A stretch of 64,000 nt of DNA from Hyphomicrobiales bacterium (GTDB lineage Bacteria > Pseudomonadota > Alphaproteobacteria > Rhizobiales > JAJFHR01), in contig JAJFHS010000020.1 of assembly GCA_021775475.1 (NCBI GenBank), positions 1 through 64,000 of the forward strand, in the 5' to 3' direction. Below the pieces are notes generated by a model. It made no database searches and was not told the origin of the DNA. It worked only from the letters and a program-made list of their open reading frames with translations. Shown in pieces: positions 54,678 through 64,000 of the stretch. A program made the position numbers and the translations under genes. The number at the start of each line of letters is the position of its first letter. The first letter of the stretch is position 1.

Positions 54678-55871
54678 TCAAATAACATTGCGGCTTCTGT
54701 AGCCATCTATCTGATCATCCGAAATTCCCAGTTCTGCCAGTATCTCGTCCGTCTGTTGTCCGCGTTCAGGCGGACCGACGGTGAAATCACTCGGGGTGCG
54801 GGACAGGTGCACCGGCTGGGCTATCATTTTGGTCTGGCCGAACGCATGAGTTGAAATGTCTTTGGCTAGGCCGAGATGTTCGACCTGGGGATCGGAAAAA
54901 ACGCCTGCCATATCATAAATCGGGCCGGCGGGAATTCCGGCTTCTGAAAACAGATCGACCCAATGGCCGCTGGTTTTTGTCGAAATCACTTCGACTATTT
55001 CCTGATTGAGCTGATCGCGGTTTTCCAAGCGTTTGGGACCATCGGAAAATCGCGCATCCTGCGCCCAGCTTTGCTTGTCCATAGTTTTGCAAAACCGCTG
55101 CCAGATCACTTCACCGGCAATCGCTATATTGATGTGGCCGTTGCTGGTGGCAAACACCCCGGTGGGGATGGAGGTGGGGTGGTTATTACCTGCCTGTTGC
55201 GGGATTTCGCCGCTCATCACATAGCGAGCGGCTTGAAAATCCAGCATAAAAACTTGGGCTTCGAGCAAAGAGGACTGCACCCACTGACCTTTGCCTGACG
55301 TATGGCGCTCAAGCAATGCGGTGAGAATACCCATAGCACAAAACAGACCGGCGCACAGATCAGCTACCGGGATGCCAACGCGCATCGGTCCCTCACCGGG
55401 TGCGCCGGTAATTGACATCAATCCGCCCATTCCCTGGGCAATCTGATCAAATCCAGGGCGATTGGCGTAAGGTCCGGTTTGCCCAAAACCAGATATGCTG
55501 CCAAGGATTATCCGGGGATTGCGGACACTCAGCGCCTCATAATCCAGTCCGAGACGGTGTTTGACATCGGGCCTGAAGTTCTCGACCACAACATCGGCGG
55601 TTTCAACCAGCTTCATCAGGATTTCAAGCCCGTCATCTTCCTTCAAATTTAGCGTGAGAGATCGTTTGTTACGGTGCAGATTCTGGAAATCGCTGGTGTG
55701 GCGCGGGGCACCAAGGGCGCCATCTGGTTCAAGCGCTTCAGGCACTTCTATTTTAATAACATCAGCGCCCCAGTCTGCCAATTGACGCACACACGTTGGC
55801 CCCGATCTTACCCGGGTTAAATCAAGAACCCGAATTCCTGCCAATGCTGCTGATGCCGGTTTAAAACCCAT
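54678..55871 (-). CDS. CaiB/BaiF family CoA transferase (formyl-CoA transferase class III)
   Basis: A 397-residue class III CoA transferase moving CoA between acyl groups. Marks are the N-terminal GIRVLDLTRVRSGPTCVRQL, GADVIKIEVPE, the central YANRPGFDQIAQGMGGLMSI and the catalytic Asp in GIPVADLCAGLFCAMG. The frame opens at a GTG at 55904; the ATG at 55871 gives the normal family N-terminus. Its neighbour is a crotonase, so both may serve one acyl-CoA pathway, but the substrate cannot be read from sequence. Confidence 0.9.
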   Translation of the reverse strand: MGFKPASAALAGIRVLDLTRVRSGPTCVRQLADWGADVIKIEVPEALEPDGALGAPRHTSDFQNLHRNKRSLTLNLKEDDGLEILMKLVETADVVVENFRPDVKHRLGLDYEALSVRNPRIILGSISGFGQTGPYANRPGFDQIAQGMGGLMSITGAPGEGPMRVGIPVADLCAGLFCAMGILTALLERHTSGKGQWVQSSLLEAQVFMLDFQAARYVMSGEIPQQAGNNHPTSIPTGVFATSNGHINIAIAGEVIWQRFCKTMDKQSWAQDARFSDGPKRLENRDQLNQEIVEVISTKTSGHWVDLFSEAGIPAGPIYDMAGVFSDPQVEHLGLAKDISTHAFGQTKMIAQPVHLSRTPSDFTVGPPERGQQTDEILAELGISDDQIDGYRSRNVI

Positions 55872-55986
55872 GAGGGATGCCTTTTCAAAATTATTTTCAA
55901 CCACAATAACCCTTAAGTGACCTGAACCTCAATTACTGGTTTGATGACGGGTGACAATTGGTGTGGGAAGCGATATACGAGCGGGC

Positions 55987-57798
55987 ATGGCTCCACCTTT
56001 ATTGACGTTACAGAATATAAACCTGACTTTTGGCGGCACTCCTTTGCTTGAAGGGGCTGAACTTGCCATCTTTGAACGCGAACGCCTGTGCCTGGTCGGG
56101 CGCAATGGTTCAGGCAAATCGACACTGTTGAAGATTGTCGCCGGACTGGTTGAAGCTGACAGCGGCAGGCGTTTTGTGCAGCCGGGGACAACCATCCGCT
56201 ATCTGCCGCAGGAGCCTGATTTTTCGGGTTTCACAAACGCTCTGGAATATGTGGAAGCGGGCCTTGGGCCGGGTGATGACAGCTACCGGGCACAATATCT
56301 GCTGGGACAACTTGGCCTTGTGGGAACCGAAGAACTCGACCGGCTTTCCGGTGGTGAAGGCCGCCGGGTGGCGTTGGCCCGGGCGATGGCACCGGCACCT
56401 GATATTCTGTTGCTGGATGAACCTACCAATCATCTTGATCTGCCGGTGATTGAATGGCTTGAGACTGAACTGAAAGAAATGCGCTCGGCGATGATATTGA
56501 TCAGCCATGACCGACGGTTTCTGGAAAACCTGTCGCGCGGCACGGTCTGGCTTGATCGCGGCAAAACCCGGCAACTGGCGCAAGGATTTGGCAAGTTTGA
56601 GGCCTGGCGCGATGAATTGCTGGAACAAGAAGACAGTGACGCCCATAAACTTGATCGCAAAATCAAGCGTGAAGAACACTGGATTGTGCACGGTGTAACG
56701 GCACGGCGCAAACGCAATGTCAGGCGGGTAAAGGAACTGGCCACATTGCGCTCCGACCGCATGAAGTCGCGCGCCGAACAGACACGTGTCAAAGCCAATG
56801 TGGCGATGGTGGCCCACGAAGGCGGGACATCAGGAAAAATCGTTATTGAAGCCAAAAATGTGTCCAAATCATATGGTTCACGCACCATCATCGATGATTT
56901 TTCCATCAAGATTACCCGTGGCGACCGCATTGGTATTGTCGGGCCTAATGGGTCGGGTAAAACTACACTTTTGAATATCATTGCCGGGTTGAAACCAAGT
57001 AATGCAGGCTCAACCAAAATTGGCACCAACGTTGACATGCTGACACTTGATCAGGCGCGTGAAAGTCTTGATCCCAATCTCAGCCTGCGTGATGCTTTAA
57101 CCGGCGGCGGCTCTGACATGATTATTCTGCCAGACGGTCCCAAGCACGTCATTGGTTACATGAAGGATTTTCTGTTTCAGCCCGAACAGGCCCGTACTGT
57201 CATATCGAAACTGTCGGGCGGCGAGCGCGGCCGCCTGATGCTGGCGCGCGCGCTGGCCAAGCCGTCAAACCTGCTGATGCTGGACGAGCCCACCAATGAT
57301 CTCGATCTCGAAACGCTCGATTTGTTGCAGGAAATGCTCAGCGATTATACCGGCACCGTTATTCTGGTGAGCCATGACCGTGACTTTCTCGACCGGGTGG
57401 TAACGTCAGTCATCTATGGTGCGGGGGACGGTCAATGGACGGAATATGCCGGTGGCTATAGTGATATGGTGCGCCAGCGCGGTAAAATTTCAAAGCCGGA
57501 AAAATCCCGATCTCAACCAAAATCTTCTCCTTCAACCCGTGCGCAAGCGTCAAAGCGCAAGCTGTCGTTTAAGGAAAAACATGCGCTTGAAACCCTGCCT
57601 GGCAAAATCTCCAAGCTGGAATCAGACATTATTGCGGGGGATAAAAAACTCAGTGATGGAGATTTTTTCAGCCGCGATCCTTCCGGTTTTCAACAGATTG
57701 TCGATAGTTTAAGCGCAACTCGCCAAGAGCTGGAGACGCTGGAACAGCAATGGCTCGAGCTTGAAATGCTGCGTGAGGAGCTGGGAGCTCAATTGTGA
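55987..57798 (+). CDS. uup: ABC-F family ATPase (Uup-like)
   Basis: A 603-residue soluble protein with two ABC domains and no membrane segments. Domain 1 has Walker A GRNGSGKST, signature LSGGEGRRVALARAMA and Walker B ILLLDEPTNHLD. Domain 2 has GPNGSGKTT, LSGGERGRLMLARALA and LLMLDEPTNDLD. A basic linker and a C-terminal coiled coil (about 535-603) match the Uup branch, which acts on ribosomes or DNA precise excision. The ATG at 55987 starts MAPPLLTLQNINLTFGG; the frame opens at 55951. Confidence 0.92.
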   Translation: MAPPLLTLQNINLTFGGTPLLEGAELAIFERERLCLVGRNGSGKSTLLKIVAGLVEADSGRRFVQPGTTIRYLPQEPDFSGFTNALEYVEAGLGPGDDSYRAQYLLGQLGLVGTEELDRLSGGEGRRVALARAMAPAPDILLLDEPTNHLDLPVIEWLETELKEMRSAMILISHDRRFLENLSRGTVWLDRGKTRQLAQGFGKFEAWRDELLEQEDSDAHKLDRKIKREEHWIVHGVTARRKRNVRRVKELATLRSDRMKSRAEQTRVKANVAMVAHEGGTSGKIVIEAKNVSKSYGSRTIIDDFSIKITRGDRIGIVGPNGSGKTTLLNIIAGLKPSNAGSTKIGTNVDMLTLDQARESLDPNLSLRDALTGGGSDMIILPDGPKHVIGYMKDFLFQPEQARTVISKLSGGERGRLMLARALAKPSNLLMLDEPTNDLDLETLDLLQEMLSDYTGTVILVSHDRDFLDRVVTSVIYGAGDGQWTEYAGGYSDMVRQRGKISKPEKSRSQPKSSPSTRAQASKRKLSFKEKHALETLPGKISKLESDIIAGDKKLSDGDFFSRDPSGFQQIVDSLSATRQELETLEQQWLELEMLREELGAQL

Positions 57799-58247
57799 CC
57801 GAGATCTATGTGGATGCCGATGCCTGCCCCGTCAAATCTGAAGTTTATCGTGTTGCCGAACGCCACAATCTTGTTGTCCACGTAGTCTCAAACTCAGGCA
57901 TGCGCATTGAGCGCAATCCGCTTATCCGCCAGGTGGTGGTAGCTGACGGACCGGACGAAGCTGATAACTGGATTGCGGACAATATTACGGACAAAGACAT
58001 CGCCATTACCGCCGATATCCCACTGGCTGACAGATGTCTCAAAAAAAATGCTCAGGTGATTGGCCCAACGGGAAAACCCTTTACGCAAGCCTCCACCGGC
58101 ATGGCATTGGCGATGCGAAACCTGATGAGTGATCTGCGCGAAACCAGTGATCTGAAAAGCTACAATAAGGCGTTTAGCAAACGAGACCGATCAGATTTTT
58201 TGCAGGCACTCGAGCAAGCCATTCAGGATATCCGCCGCAAAGAATAG
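57795..58247 (+). CDS. yaiI: YaiI/YqxD (DUF188) family protein
   Basis: A 150-residue protein of the DUF188 family with a PIN-like fold. Conserved acidic motifs are IYVDADACPVKSEVYRVAER, DEADNWIADNI and ITADIPLADRC, which could bind a metal for nuclease activity; function is unproven. The GTG or near start overlaps the uup stop by four bases, so the two are translationally coupled. Confidence 0.92.
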   Translation: MTEIYVDADACPVKSEVYRVAERHNLVVHVVSNSGMRIERNPLIRQVVVADGPDEADNWIADNITDKDIAITADIPLADRCLKKNAQVIGPTGKPFTQASTGMALAMRNLMSDLRETSDLKSYNKAFSKRDRSDFLQALEQAIQDIRRKE

Positions 58248-58287
58248 AGCGCATCGCCAGCGATTGGTTTCAAATTTACTCTCCTTT

Positions 58288-58402
58288 GTCATCCTCGGGC
58301 TTGACCCGGGGATCCATACCATTACGCTTTCGAAAACAATGATACTGACTTTTGGTCGAGGGCTTTGAGGAATGGATCCTCGGGTCAAGCCCGAGGATGA
58401 CG
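58288..58402. repeat. Long compound palindrome between convergent yaiI and opp ATPase genes
   Basis: Left arm GTCATCCTCGGGCTTGACCC continuing to GGGGATCCAT; right arm ATGGATCCTCGGGTCAAGCC continuing to CGAGGATGAC. The two pair over about 30 bases with one mismatch around a 55-base loop, and each arm also folds on itself. It carries the same core as 8633 and 34482. Confidence 0.85.
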
Positions 58403-58434
58403 GTTTGGGTGAATTCGATTAATTGCAATACGCT

Positions 58435-60468
58435 TTACGAGGTCTTCCAGTCGGGCAGGCGTTTTTCTTCGATTGCATGACACGCGACACTACTCCCTGA
58501 CACAGATGACGCGATGGGGATTTCTGATTTGCATCTGTCCGTTGCAAACGGGCAGCGCGGATGGAAGGTGCACCCTGATGGCGGGTTGATCGGGCTGGGG
58601 ACTTCACCGCCAACCTGAGAACGTTTGGCACCTATATTGGTGAGATCGGGGATCGAATCCAGCAGCATTCTGGTATAGGGGTGCTGCGGATTGCTGAACA
58701 GGGTGTCTGTATCGGCCCATTCGACCAGACGGCCAAGATACATGACACCGACCTTGGTTGAGATGTGATTGACCACGGCCAGGTCGTGGGAAATGAACAG
58801 ATACGTCAGACCCATCCGCCGTTGCAAGTCGACCATAAGGTTGAGGATTTGTGCCTGCACCGAGACATCCAGAGCGGAAGTTGGTTCATCACAGACGAGG
58901 AACTCCGGCTCACCGGCCAAAGCGCGTGCGATCGAAATTCGCTGGCGCTGACCGCCGGAAAATTCATGCGGGTATTTTCTGGCATCCTCAGCTGCCAGAC
59001 CGACCTGGGCTAAAAGTTCACCCACTCTTGCGGTAATTTTCTGTTTTGTTGAGCCTGTACCTGCGGGGATGGCTTCGGCTACAATTTCACGCACCCGCCA
59101 GCGCGGGTTGAGGGATGCATGGGGGTCTTGAAAAATCATCTGCATCCGTTGTTTATCGTCAAGGCCGCCATCATCGACATAGTCAAAACATATGGTTCCA
59201 TCCGTGGCTTTATAAAGGCCAACGATTGCCCGGGCGACAGTGGACTTGCCACAACCGGATTCGCCCACCAGGCCAAAAGTTTCACCCCGGTTGATGGTAA
59301 AATCGAGACCATCAACGGCATGAACATATTTGCGGCCGGTGCGCTCCAGCAGGCGGGTTAAAAGCGGTGGGGAGACATCAAAATATTGTTTCAAACCTTC
59401 AACCTGCAACAGCGTGTTTGCCGGTTGGGTCGTTGTCTTTGAAACAGCCTTTGTGTGTGTTTTTTGCAACCCGTGGGCGGGTGATTTTCCCTGACCCTTT
59501 TCCTTGTCATAGAGCCAGCAGGCAACCTGGCTGTTACCTGCTTCGATTAATTCTGGCCGCTCTATAGCACAATAGGCGAACGCCGAGGGACAGCGCGGAT
59601 GGAACCGGCAACCTGAGGGCAAGGCATTCAAACGCGGCATCGAGCCGTCAATTTGGGTCAATCTTTCAACATCTTCACCAATAGCCGGGATTGATCCCAT
59701 CAACCCGACTGTATAGGGCAGTTTTGGCTGTTGGATAATATCGGCCACAGGTCCTATTTCACCAATGCGCCCGGCATACATGACAGCGACGCGATCAGCG
59801 GTTTCGGCAATCACCCCCATATCGTGGGTGACCAGCATAATGGCGGTATCATATTGCGAGCACAGGCCTTTTAGCAGATTGATTATCTGAGCCTGGATGG
59901 AAACATCAAGGGCGGTGGTCGGTTCATCGGCGATTATCAATTTGGGATCGGCACACAATGCCAGGGCTATGACGACGCGCTGGCGCATACCGCCGGAAAA
60001 CTGGTGCGGGTAATGATCTATGCGCTCTTCAGCACTTGGAATTCCTACTTCCTTCAGTAATTCCAACGCGCGTGTACGCGCCTGTTTTTGGCTAAGTGGC
60101 AGATGGGTGATGATGGTGTCAATAATCTGGCGACCGACAGTGTGCAGGGGATTAAGGCTGGTCAGAGGGTCTTGAAAAATTGCACCGATGTGGCGTCCGC
60201 GAATTTTTCGAATTTCCGTATTCGACAGATTATCAATGCGCTGGCCATCGAAAATTATCTCGCCACCGGCGATGTGACCAGGAGGTTCGATAAGCCCGAT
60301 TATGGCAGCGCCGGTCATGGATTTTCCAGCCCCCGATTCTCCCACAACGCCGAGAACTTCGCCCGCATTGATGTGAAAAGAAATATCATCAACAGCAACG
60401 AGTGTTGCCTCGCGGGTGGGAAATTCGACCCGAAGATTGCGTACTTCCAGCAGAGGTTTATCAGTCAT
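58435..60468 (-). CDS. Oligopeptide ABC transporter ATPase, OppD-OppF fusion
   Basis: A 677-residue protein with two ABC domains. Domain 1: [32 protein letters not shown]. It is followed by the peptide-transporter zinc/iron-sulfur-like Cys region [17 protein letters not shown]. Domain 2: [33 protein letters not shown] and again [17 protein letters not shown]. Both halves thus have the oligopeptide-specific C-terminal extension. It is the last gene of the minus-strand binding protein-permease-permease-ATPase series. Confidence 0.94.
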   Translation of the reverse strand: MTDKPLLEVRNLRVEFPTREATLVAVDDISFHINAGEVLGVVGESGAGKSMTGAAIIGLIEPPGHIAGGEIIFDGQRIDNLSNTEIRKIRGRHIGAIFQDPLTSLNPLHTVGRQIIDTIITHLPLSQKQARTRALELLKEVGIPSAEERIDHYPHQFSGGMRQRVVIALALCADPKLIIADEPTTALDVSIQAQIINLLKGLCSQYDTAIMLVTHDMGVIAETADRVAVMYAGRIGEIGPVADIIQQPKLPYTVGLMGSIPAIGEDVERLTQIDGSMPRLNALPSGCRFHPRCPSAFAYCAIERPELIEAGNSQVACWLYDKEKGQGKSPAHGLQKTHTKAVSKTTTQPANTLLQVEGLKQYFDVSPPLLTRLLERTGRKYVHAVDGLDFTINRGETFGLVGESGCGKSTVARAIVGLYKATDGTICFDYVDDGGLDDKQRMQMIFQDPHASLNPRWRVREIVAEAIPAGTGSTKQKITARVGELLAQVGLAAEDARKYPHEFSGGQRQRISIARALAGEPEFLVCDEPTSALDVSVQAQILNLMVDLQRRMGLTYLFISHDLAVVNHISTKVGVMYLGRLVEWADTDTLFSNPQHPYTRMLLDSIPDLTNIGAKRSQVGGEVPSPINPPSGCTFHPRCPFATDRCKSEIPIASSVSGSSVACHAIEEKRLPDWKTS

Positions 60469-60474
60469 ATTCCC

Positions 60475-61416
60475 CTACCGCAATTTCGGGTTGAGGGCAT
60501 CGCGCAACCAGTCGCCAAGCAAGTTTACCGACAGGCCCATTATGGCCAGTGCGCCGCCGGGGAAAATTGTGATCCACCATTCGCCCGAAAACAGAAAATC
60601 ATTGCCAATGCGGATCAGGGTTCCCAGTGACGGTTGTGTTGGCGGCACGCCGACGCCGAGAAACGACAAGGTTGCCTCGGTAACAATCGCCAGTGCCAGC
60701 ATGATGGTGGCAATGACCAGAACCGGCCCCATGACATTGGGCAACAGGTGGCGGAACATGATGTAAAGCGAGCCTTTACCGGTTACTCTGGCGGCCTGAA
60801 TGTATTCCTTGTTTTTTTCAACCATAGTGGTTGAGCGCACCGTGCGGGCAAACTGCACCCAGTAGGCCAGGGAAATGGCAGCGATGACGACGAAGAAAGA
60901 AATATTGCCATGAGCACCTGGGCCGAGAATTGAACGGATGGTACCGTCAATCAACAGGGCAATTAAAATATCCGGGAAACTCAGCTGAATTTCGGCCACA
61001 CGCATAATGAAAGCATCAGTTCGGCCACCAACATAGCCGCTGATAAGGCCAAGGGTGATGCCAATGGAGGCGGCAAAAAAGACACTTGCCAGCCCTACAC
61101 CCAAAGAAATGCGCGAGCCGTGGATGATGGTTGATAAGACATCGCGCCCGATATTATCGGTGCCAAGCAAAAAGCGCGCATCACCGCCTTCCATCCACGC
61201 CGGCGGTAAAAACGCATCCATTATGCTGATGCTTGCCAGATCATAAGGGTCATGTGGGGCTACCCACGGGGCAAAAAGCGCTGCCAGCACAAAGAGGGCC
61301 GAGATAATTCCCGCCACAACCGTTATTTTAGACGACCGGAAGCTATACCCCATATCACTTTGCCAGATGCGCTGAAACAGGCCCGGGGCTTTGGTTGATG
61401 GCGATGTATCGCTCAT
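60475..61416 (-). CDS. Peptide ABC transporter permease (DppC/OppC type)
   Basis: A 313-residue inner-membrane permease. It has a cytosolic N-terminus, six membrane segments, the N-terminal OppC-domain APHDPYDLASISIMDAFLPP, the motif LLGTDNIGRDVLSTIIHGSR and the EAA loop EYIQAARVTGKGSLYIMFRH. The ATG at 61416 lies one base from the upstream permease stop; the frame opens at 61476. Six bases separate it from the ATPase gene. Confidence 0.93.
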   Translation of the reverse strand: MSDTSPSTKAPGLFQRIWQSDMGYSFRSSKITVVAGIISALFVLAALFAPWVAPHDPYDLASISIMDAFLPPAWMEGGDARFLLGTDNIGRDVLSTIIHGSRISLGVGLASVFFAASIGITLGLISGYVGGRTDAFIMRVAEIQLSFPDILIALLIDGTIRSILGPGAHGNISFFVVIAAISLAYWVQFARTVRSTTMVEKNKEYIQAARVTGKGSLYIMFRHLLPNVMGPVLVIATIMLALAIVTEATLSFLGVGVPPTQPSLGTLIRIGNDFLFSGEWWITIFPGGALAIMGLSVNLLGDWLRDALNPKLR

Positions 61417-61417
61417 T

Positions 61418-62392
61418 TTAATCCCCTTGTTTGACGCGCAGGCGCGGGTCGACAAAATAATACAGCAGATCAACAATCAGATTGATGATGACAAAAAACA
61501 TGGCGATCAACAGAAGGTAGGTCGACATCACCGGGATATCGACCTCGTTGATGGCCTGAATGAACATGAGACCCAGACCCGGCCACTGGAACACTGTTTC
61601 GGTGATAATGGCGAAGGCGATAATTGAGCCCAATTGCAGACCGGTGATGGTAATGACCGGCACAAGCGTGTTCATCAAGGCGTAAGAGAAATTGACCATA
61701 CGGTCGCTAAGTCCCCGCGCGCGGGCAAATTTTATATAGTCAGCGCGCAGAACTTCCAGCATCTCCGAGCGCACCAGCCGCATAATCAGGGTCATCTGAA
61801 ACAGGGCAAGCGTGATAGAGGGCATTATCAGTGCTTTTAATCCACTGGCGGTCAAAAACCCGGTGCTCCAGAACCCAAGCTTCACCACCTCGCCACGACC
61901 AAACGAGGGCAGGATATTGAAATTAACGGCAAAGACAAAAATCAGCATGATGCCAATCAGGAATGTCGGCAGCGAGACGCCGACAAGCGACGCCGATAAC
62001 ATAAAATGAGAAAACCAGGATTTTCGATGCAAGGCGGTATAAATGCCAGCGGGAATACCAATCAGCAGGGCCAGCATGGCGGAAACAAAACTCAACTCCA
62101 GTGTGGCAGGCAGGCGCTCGGCAATTATATCGCCCACTTTACGCTTCTGCTGGTAGGAAATGCCGAATTCAAACTGGCTGGCACGTTCAATAAAGCGCAA
62201 AAACTGCACCGGCATGGGATCGTTAAGACCAAGACTTTCACGCAATTTCTCACGCTTTGCATCCGACGTCTGAATGCCAACCAGATTACTGATGGGATCG
62301 CCCACATAGGTAAACAGTGAAAAGGCTACCAGAGAGACGCCAATCATGACGATAAAGGATTGAAGTATTCGGCTTAAAACAAATGACAGCAT
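61418..62392 (-). CDS. Peptide ABC transporter permease (DppB/OppB type)
   Basis: A 324-residue inner-membrane permease starting MLSFVLSRILQSFIVMIGVS, with six membrane segments. The EAA loop is DYIKFARARGLSDRMVNFSY and the C-terminal part IAFAIITETVFQWPGLGLMF is typical. First permease gene downstream of the hairpin region that follows the binding-protein gene. Confidence 0.93.
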   Translation of the reverse strand: MLSFVLSRILQSFIVMIGVSLVAFSLFTYVGDPISNLVGIQTSDAKREKLRESLGLNDPMPVQFLRFIERASQFEFGISYQQKRKVGDIIAERLPATLELSFVSAMLALLIGIPAGIYTALHRKSWFSHFMLSASLVGVSLPTFLIGIMLIFVFAVNFNILPSFGRGEVVKLGFWSTGFLTASGLKALIMPSITLALFQMTLIMRLVRSEMLEVLRADYIKFARARGLSDRMVNFSYALMNTLVPVITITGLQLGSIIAFAIITETVFQWPGLGLMFIQAINEVDIPVMSTYLLLIAMFFVIINLIVDLLYYFVDPRLRVKQGD

Positions 62393-62418
62393 TACCGCTC
62401 CAAAGCGACATAGGTACT

Positions 62419-62541
62419 AGTGTTTACCCGACAAGCCCTGAAGCCAGCCCGCTCCCCCGTCCCAACCACCCGTTAACGGTACCCGGTGGGGTGGTTGGGA
62501 CGGGGGAGCGGGCTGGCTTCAGGGCTTGTCGGGTAAACACT
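62419..62541. repeat. Perfect 53-bp inverted repeat (giant hairpin) between binding-protein and permease genes
   Basis: Bases 62419-62471 pair without mismatch to 62489-62541 around a 17-base loop. The arms are GC-rich (starting AGTGTTTACCCGACAAGCCC). There is no coding frame. It lies inside the 202-base gap of the dpp-like operon. No flanking direct repeat is visible. It could be an mRNA processing or stability element, a mobile palindrome, or an assembly fold-back artefact. Confidence 0.9.
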
Positions 62542-62547
62542 TAAATG

Positions 62548-62582
62548 ATTGAGAGCCCGGAGTTTTATTCCGGGCTCTCAAT
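62548..62582 (-). terminator. Hairpin just after the binding-protein gene
   Basis: A stem of about 13 bp (ATTGAGAGCCCGG and complement, one G-T pair) with a nine-base loop, 13 bases past the stop of the binding-protein gene. On the minus strand only a weak U-stretch follows, so partial termination or 3'-end protection is likelier than a full stop. Confidence 0.6.
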
Positions 62583-62594
62583 TCTTGATGTGGA

Positions 62595-64000
62595 TTATTT
62601 GATGTTGATGTACCAGTAATTCAGAGCATTATCTCCACGTTGTTTGAGAGTAACGCCTTTACGCACGCCCCAGGACAGGGGTTGCTGGTGCAGTGGAATG
62701 TAGCCAATATCATCTTTAACAAGCTTCAGGGCTTCAGAGATCATGGCCTGACGTTTTTTAGGATCGATTTCTGATCCGATCTTACCTGATAGCTCTGTTA
62801 CTCTGGGATTGCCATAGCCACCGCCATTCCAGGCAAGTCCACCATCTTTAGGTGGTACCATCAAATGCGCAATAACACTGCCCACATCCTGGTCATCAGC
62901 GGTCCAGCCGAGCAGGTACATGGAGATGTCATGTTTTTTCAGCTTCTGGAAAAACTTGCTCTTGGGTTGAGCCAACAGGGTCATTTTAATGCCTGCCTTG
63001 GCAACCATTGCAGTAACCGCCTGGCAGATCTGTTCATCATTGACATAGCGGTTATTGGGACAATCGAGCTGGATTTCCAAGCCGTCAGGATAGCCTGCTT
63101 CAGCCAGAAGTGCTTTTGATTTTTCCGGATCATAAGGCAGGCGATCGTTTAAAGAAGCATCAAAGCCGCTCAATTCAGGCGCGACCAGAAGACCGGCAGG
63201 AATGGAAGTGCCACGCATAACCTTGTTCTTGATGGCTTCAACGTCGATGGCCTGATAAATCGCCTGACGCACGCGTTTGTCTTTGAGCGGGTTTTTACCT
63301 TTGATGTTTGAATACAAAAGCTCATCGCGCTCCTGATCCATACCAAGGAAAATCGTCCGCACTTCAGGGCCTTGCAAAACCGTGGCAACGCCGGATGCAT
63401 TAATGCGCTTCACATCCTGCACAGGTGCGGGGAACATCATATCGAGTTCCCCGGACAACAGAGCAGCGGTGCGTGTGGCAGCTGATCCAATCGGGGTCAT
63501 GACAACGTCGGTGACATTGAAATTCTGATTGGCCATATCCCACCAGTTCTTATTGAGGGTGAGAACGGTTTTTACCCCGGGCTCACGACTGACCAGCTTG
63601 AAAGGACCCGTGCCATTTGAATTAAGTGTGGCAAAGTTTTCTTTCTTGTTGGCCAGATCAACGGGATTTTCAGCGCCATTGGCAACGGACCATTCCTTGT
63701 CCATCATATAAAACGGGGCGATGGTATTAAGCAAAATTGGATCGGGCTTTTTAGTGATGATGTCGACAGTATATTCGTCAACCTTTTTAGCTTCGACAAT
63801 ATTGCCGGTAAAGCTGCCCATATCGGCACCTTCGGCCTTGCCGCGTTTGAAGGAAAACACCACATCATCAGCATTAAATGGATTACCATTGTGGTATTTC
63901 ACCCCTTGACGCAACTTGAAGCGCCAGGTGGTTGGATTGATGGTTTCCCAACTCACGGCGAGTGAAGGTTCAATTTTCAGATCGGCGTTATAGCGAACCA
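62595..64000 (-). CDS. Peptide ABC transporter substrate-binding protein (family 5), N-terminus outside the window
   Basis: A partial gene: the frame stays open to the window edge, with VRYNADLKIEPSLAVSWETI at the start of the visible part. At least 468 residues of a DppA/OppA-like family 5 binding protein are present. Marks are WRFKLRQGVKYHNGNPFNAD, FKLVSREPGVKTVLTLNKNW and the C-terminal DDIGYIPLHQQPLSWGVRKG. The signal peptide is missing because of truncation, so peptide or dipeptide specificity cannot be judged. It is first in the order of the dpp-like operon. Confidence 0.92.
   Translation of the reverse strand, partial: VRYNADLKIEPSLAVSWETINPTTWRFKLRQGVKYHNGNPFNADDVVFSFKRGKAEGADMGSFTGNIVEAKKVDEYTVDIITKKPDPILLNTIAPFYMMDKEWSVANGAENPVDLANKKENFATLNSNGTGPFKLVSREPGVKTVLTLNKNWWDMANQNFNVTDVVMTPIGSAATRTAALLSGELDMMFPAPVQDVKRINASGVATVLQGPEVRTIFLGMDQERDELLYSNIKGKNPLKDKRVRQAIYQAIDVEAIKNKVMRGTSIPAGLLVAPELSGFDASLNDRLPYDPEKSKALLAEAGYPDGLEIQLDCPNNRYVNDEQICQAVTAMVAKAGIKMTLLAQPKSKFFQKLKKHDISMYLLGWTADDQDVGSVIAHLMVPPKDGGLAWNGGGYGNPRVTELSGKIGSEIDPKKRQAMISEALKLVKDDIGYIPLHQQPLSWGVRKGVTLKQRGDNALNYWYINIK

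Overview
The window reads as chromosomal DNA of an alphaproteobacterium, most likely a Hyphomicrobiales (Rhizobiales) relative. Evidence: the gene orders HAD nucleotidase-dapD-dapE-membrane protein-truA-fmt-def-rmuC, recR-ybaB-dnaX-ffs and nudC/pheA-kdsB-cycM; a membrane-anchored CycM-type cytochrome c; a Caulobacter/rhizobial type cpa (tad) pilus locus; a DUF2336 protein; and CGTCAT-ended intergenic palindromes. The lineage is inferred from gene content only.

Layout. 1-3.3 kb: tail of an IS5-like transposase, then a DUF2336 protein and a PAS/GGDEF diguanylate cyclase. 3.4-10.6 kb: lysine/diaminopimelate genes dapD-dapE, a small membrane protein, truA-fmt-def on the minus strand, and rmuC. 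10.7-13.7 kb: recR, ybaB, dnaX and the small SRP RNA. 13.8-16.9 kb: two tandem secreted caspase-like (C14) proteins. 17.1-20.7 kb: nudC, pheA-kdsB, cycM. 20.8-29.3 kb: a Yej-type peptide ABC transporter operon (two binding proteins, two permeases, a double ATPase) followed by a 2-hydroxyacid dehydrogenase. 29.4-33.3 kb: NlpC/P60 hydrolase, MarR-like regulator, M17 aminopeptidase, membrane-anchored TAXI binding protein. 33.5-44.9 kb: tight-adherence pilus locus (tadD-like TPR protein facing tadC-tadB-cpaF-cpaE-cpaD-cpaC-cpaB-cpaA-flp, plus a free-standing pilus N-domain protein). 44.9-47.0 kb: a 2,075-bp insertion with inverted-repeat ends and CTAG target duplications; it carries an IS5-family transposase read by a -1 frameshift and two metabolic passenger genes. 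47.3-51.8 kb: NAD-dependent molybdenum formate dehydrogenase (fused FdsG-FdsB, then FdsA). 51.9-53.8 kb: a CysN-CysC fusion whose GTPase motifs are damaged. 53.8-58.2 kb: crotonase, CaiB-type CoA transferase, ABC-F ATPase, YaiI-family protein. 58.4-64 kb: a second Opp/Dpp peptide transporter (double ATPase, two permeases, binding protein cut by the window end), with a perfect 53-bp inverted repeat between binding protein and permeases.

How the parts work together. Most of the window is housekeeping. Peptide use is a theme: two Opp/Dpp-type importers, an M17 aminopeptidase and an NlpC/P60 hydrolase. The pilus block has the core Flp machinery but no tadE/tadF/tadG pseudopilin genes here. Five of the six convergent gene pairs with a non-overlapping gap are separated by an intergenic palindrome; the sixth has a one-base gap.

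The most unusual items are the cargo-carrying IS5-like element, the degenerate CysNC, the 53-bp perfect hairpin and the tandem caspases. I saw no CRISPR array, prophage, rRNA or complete tRNA gene.
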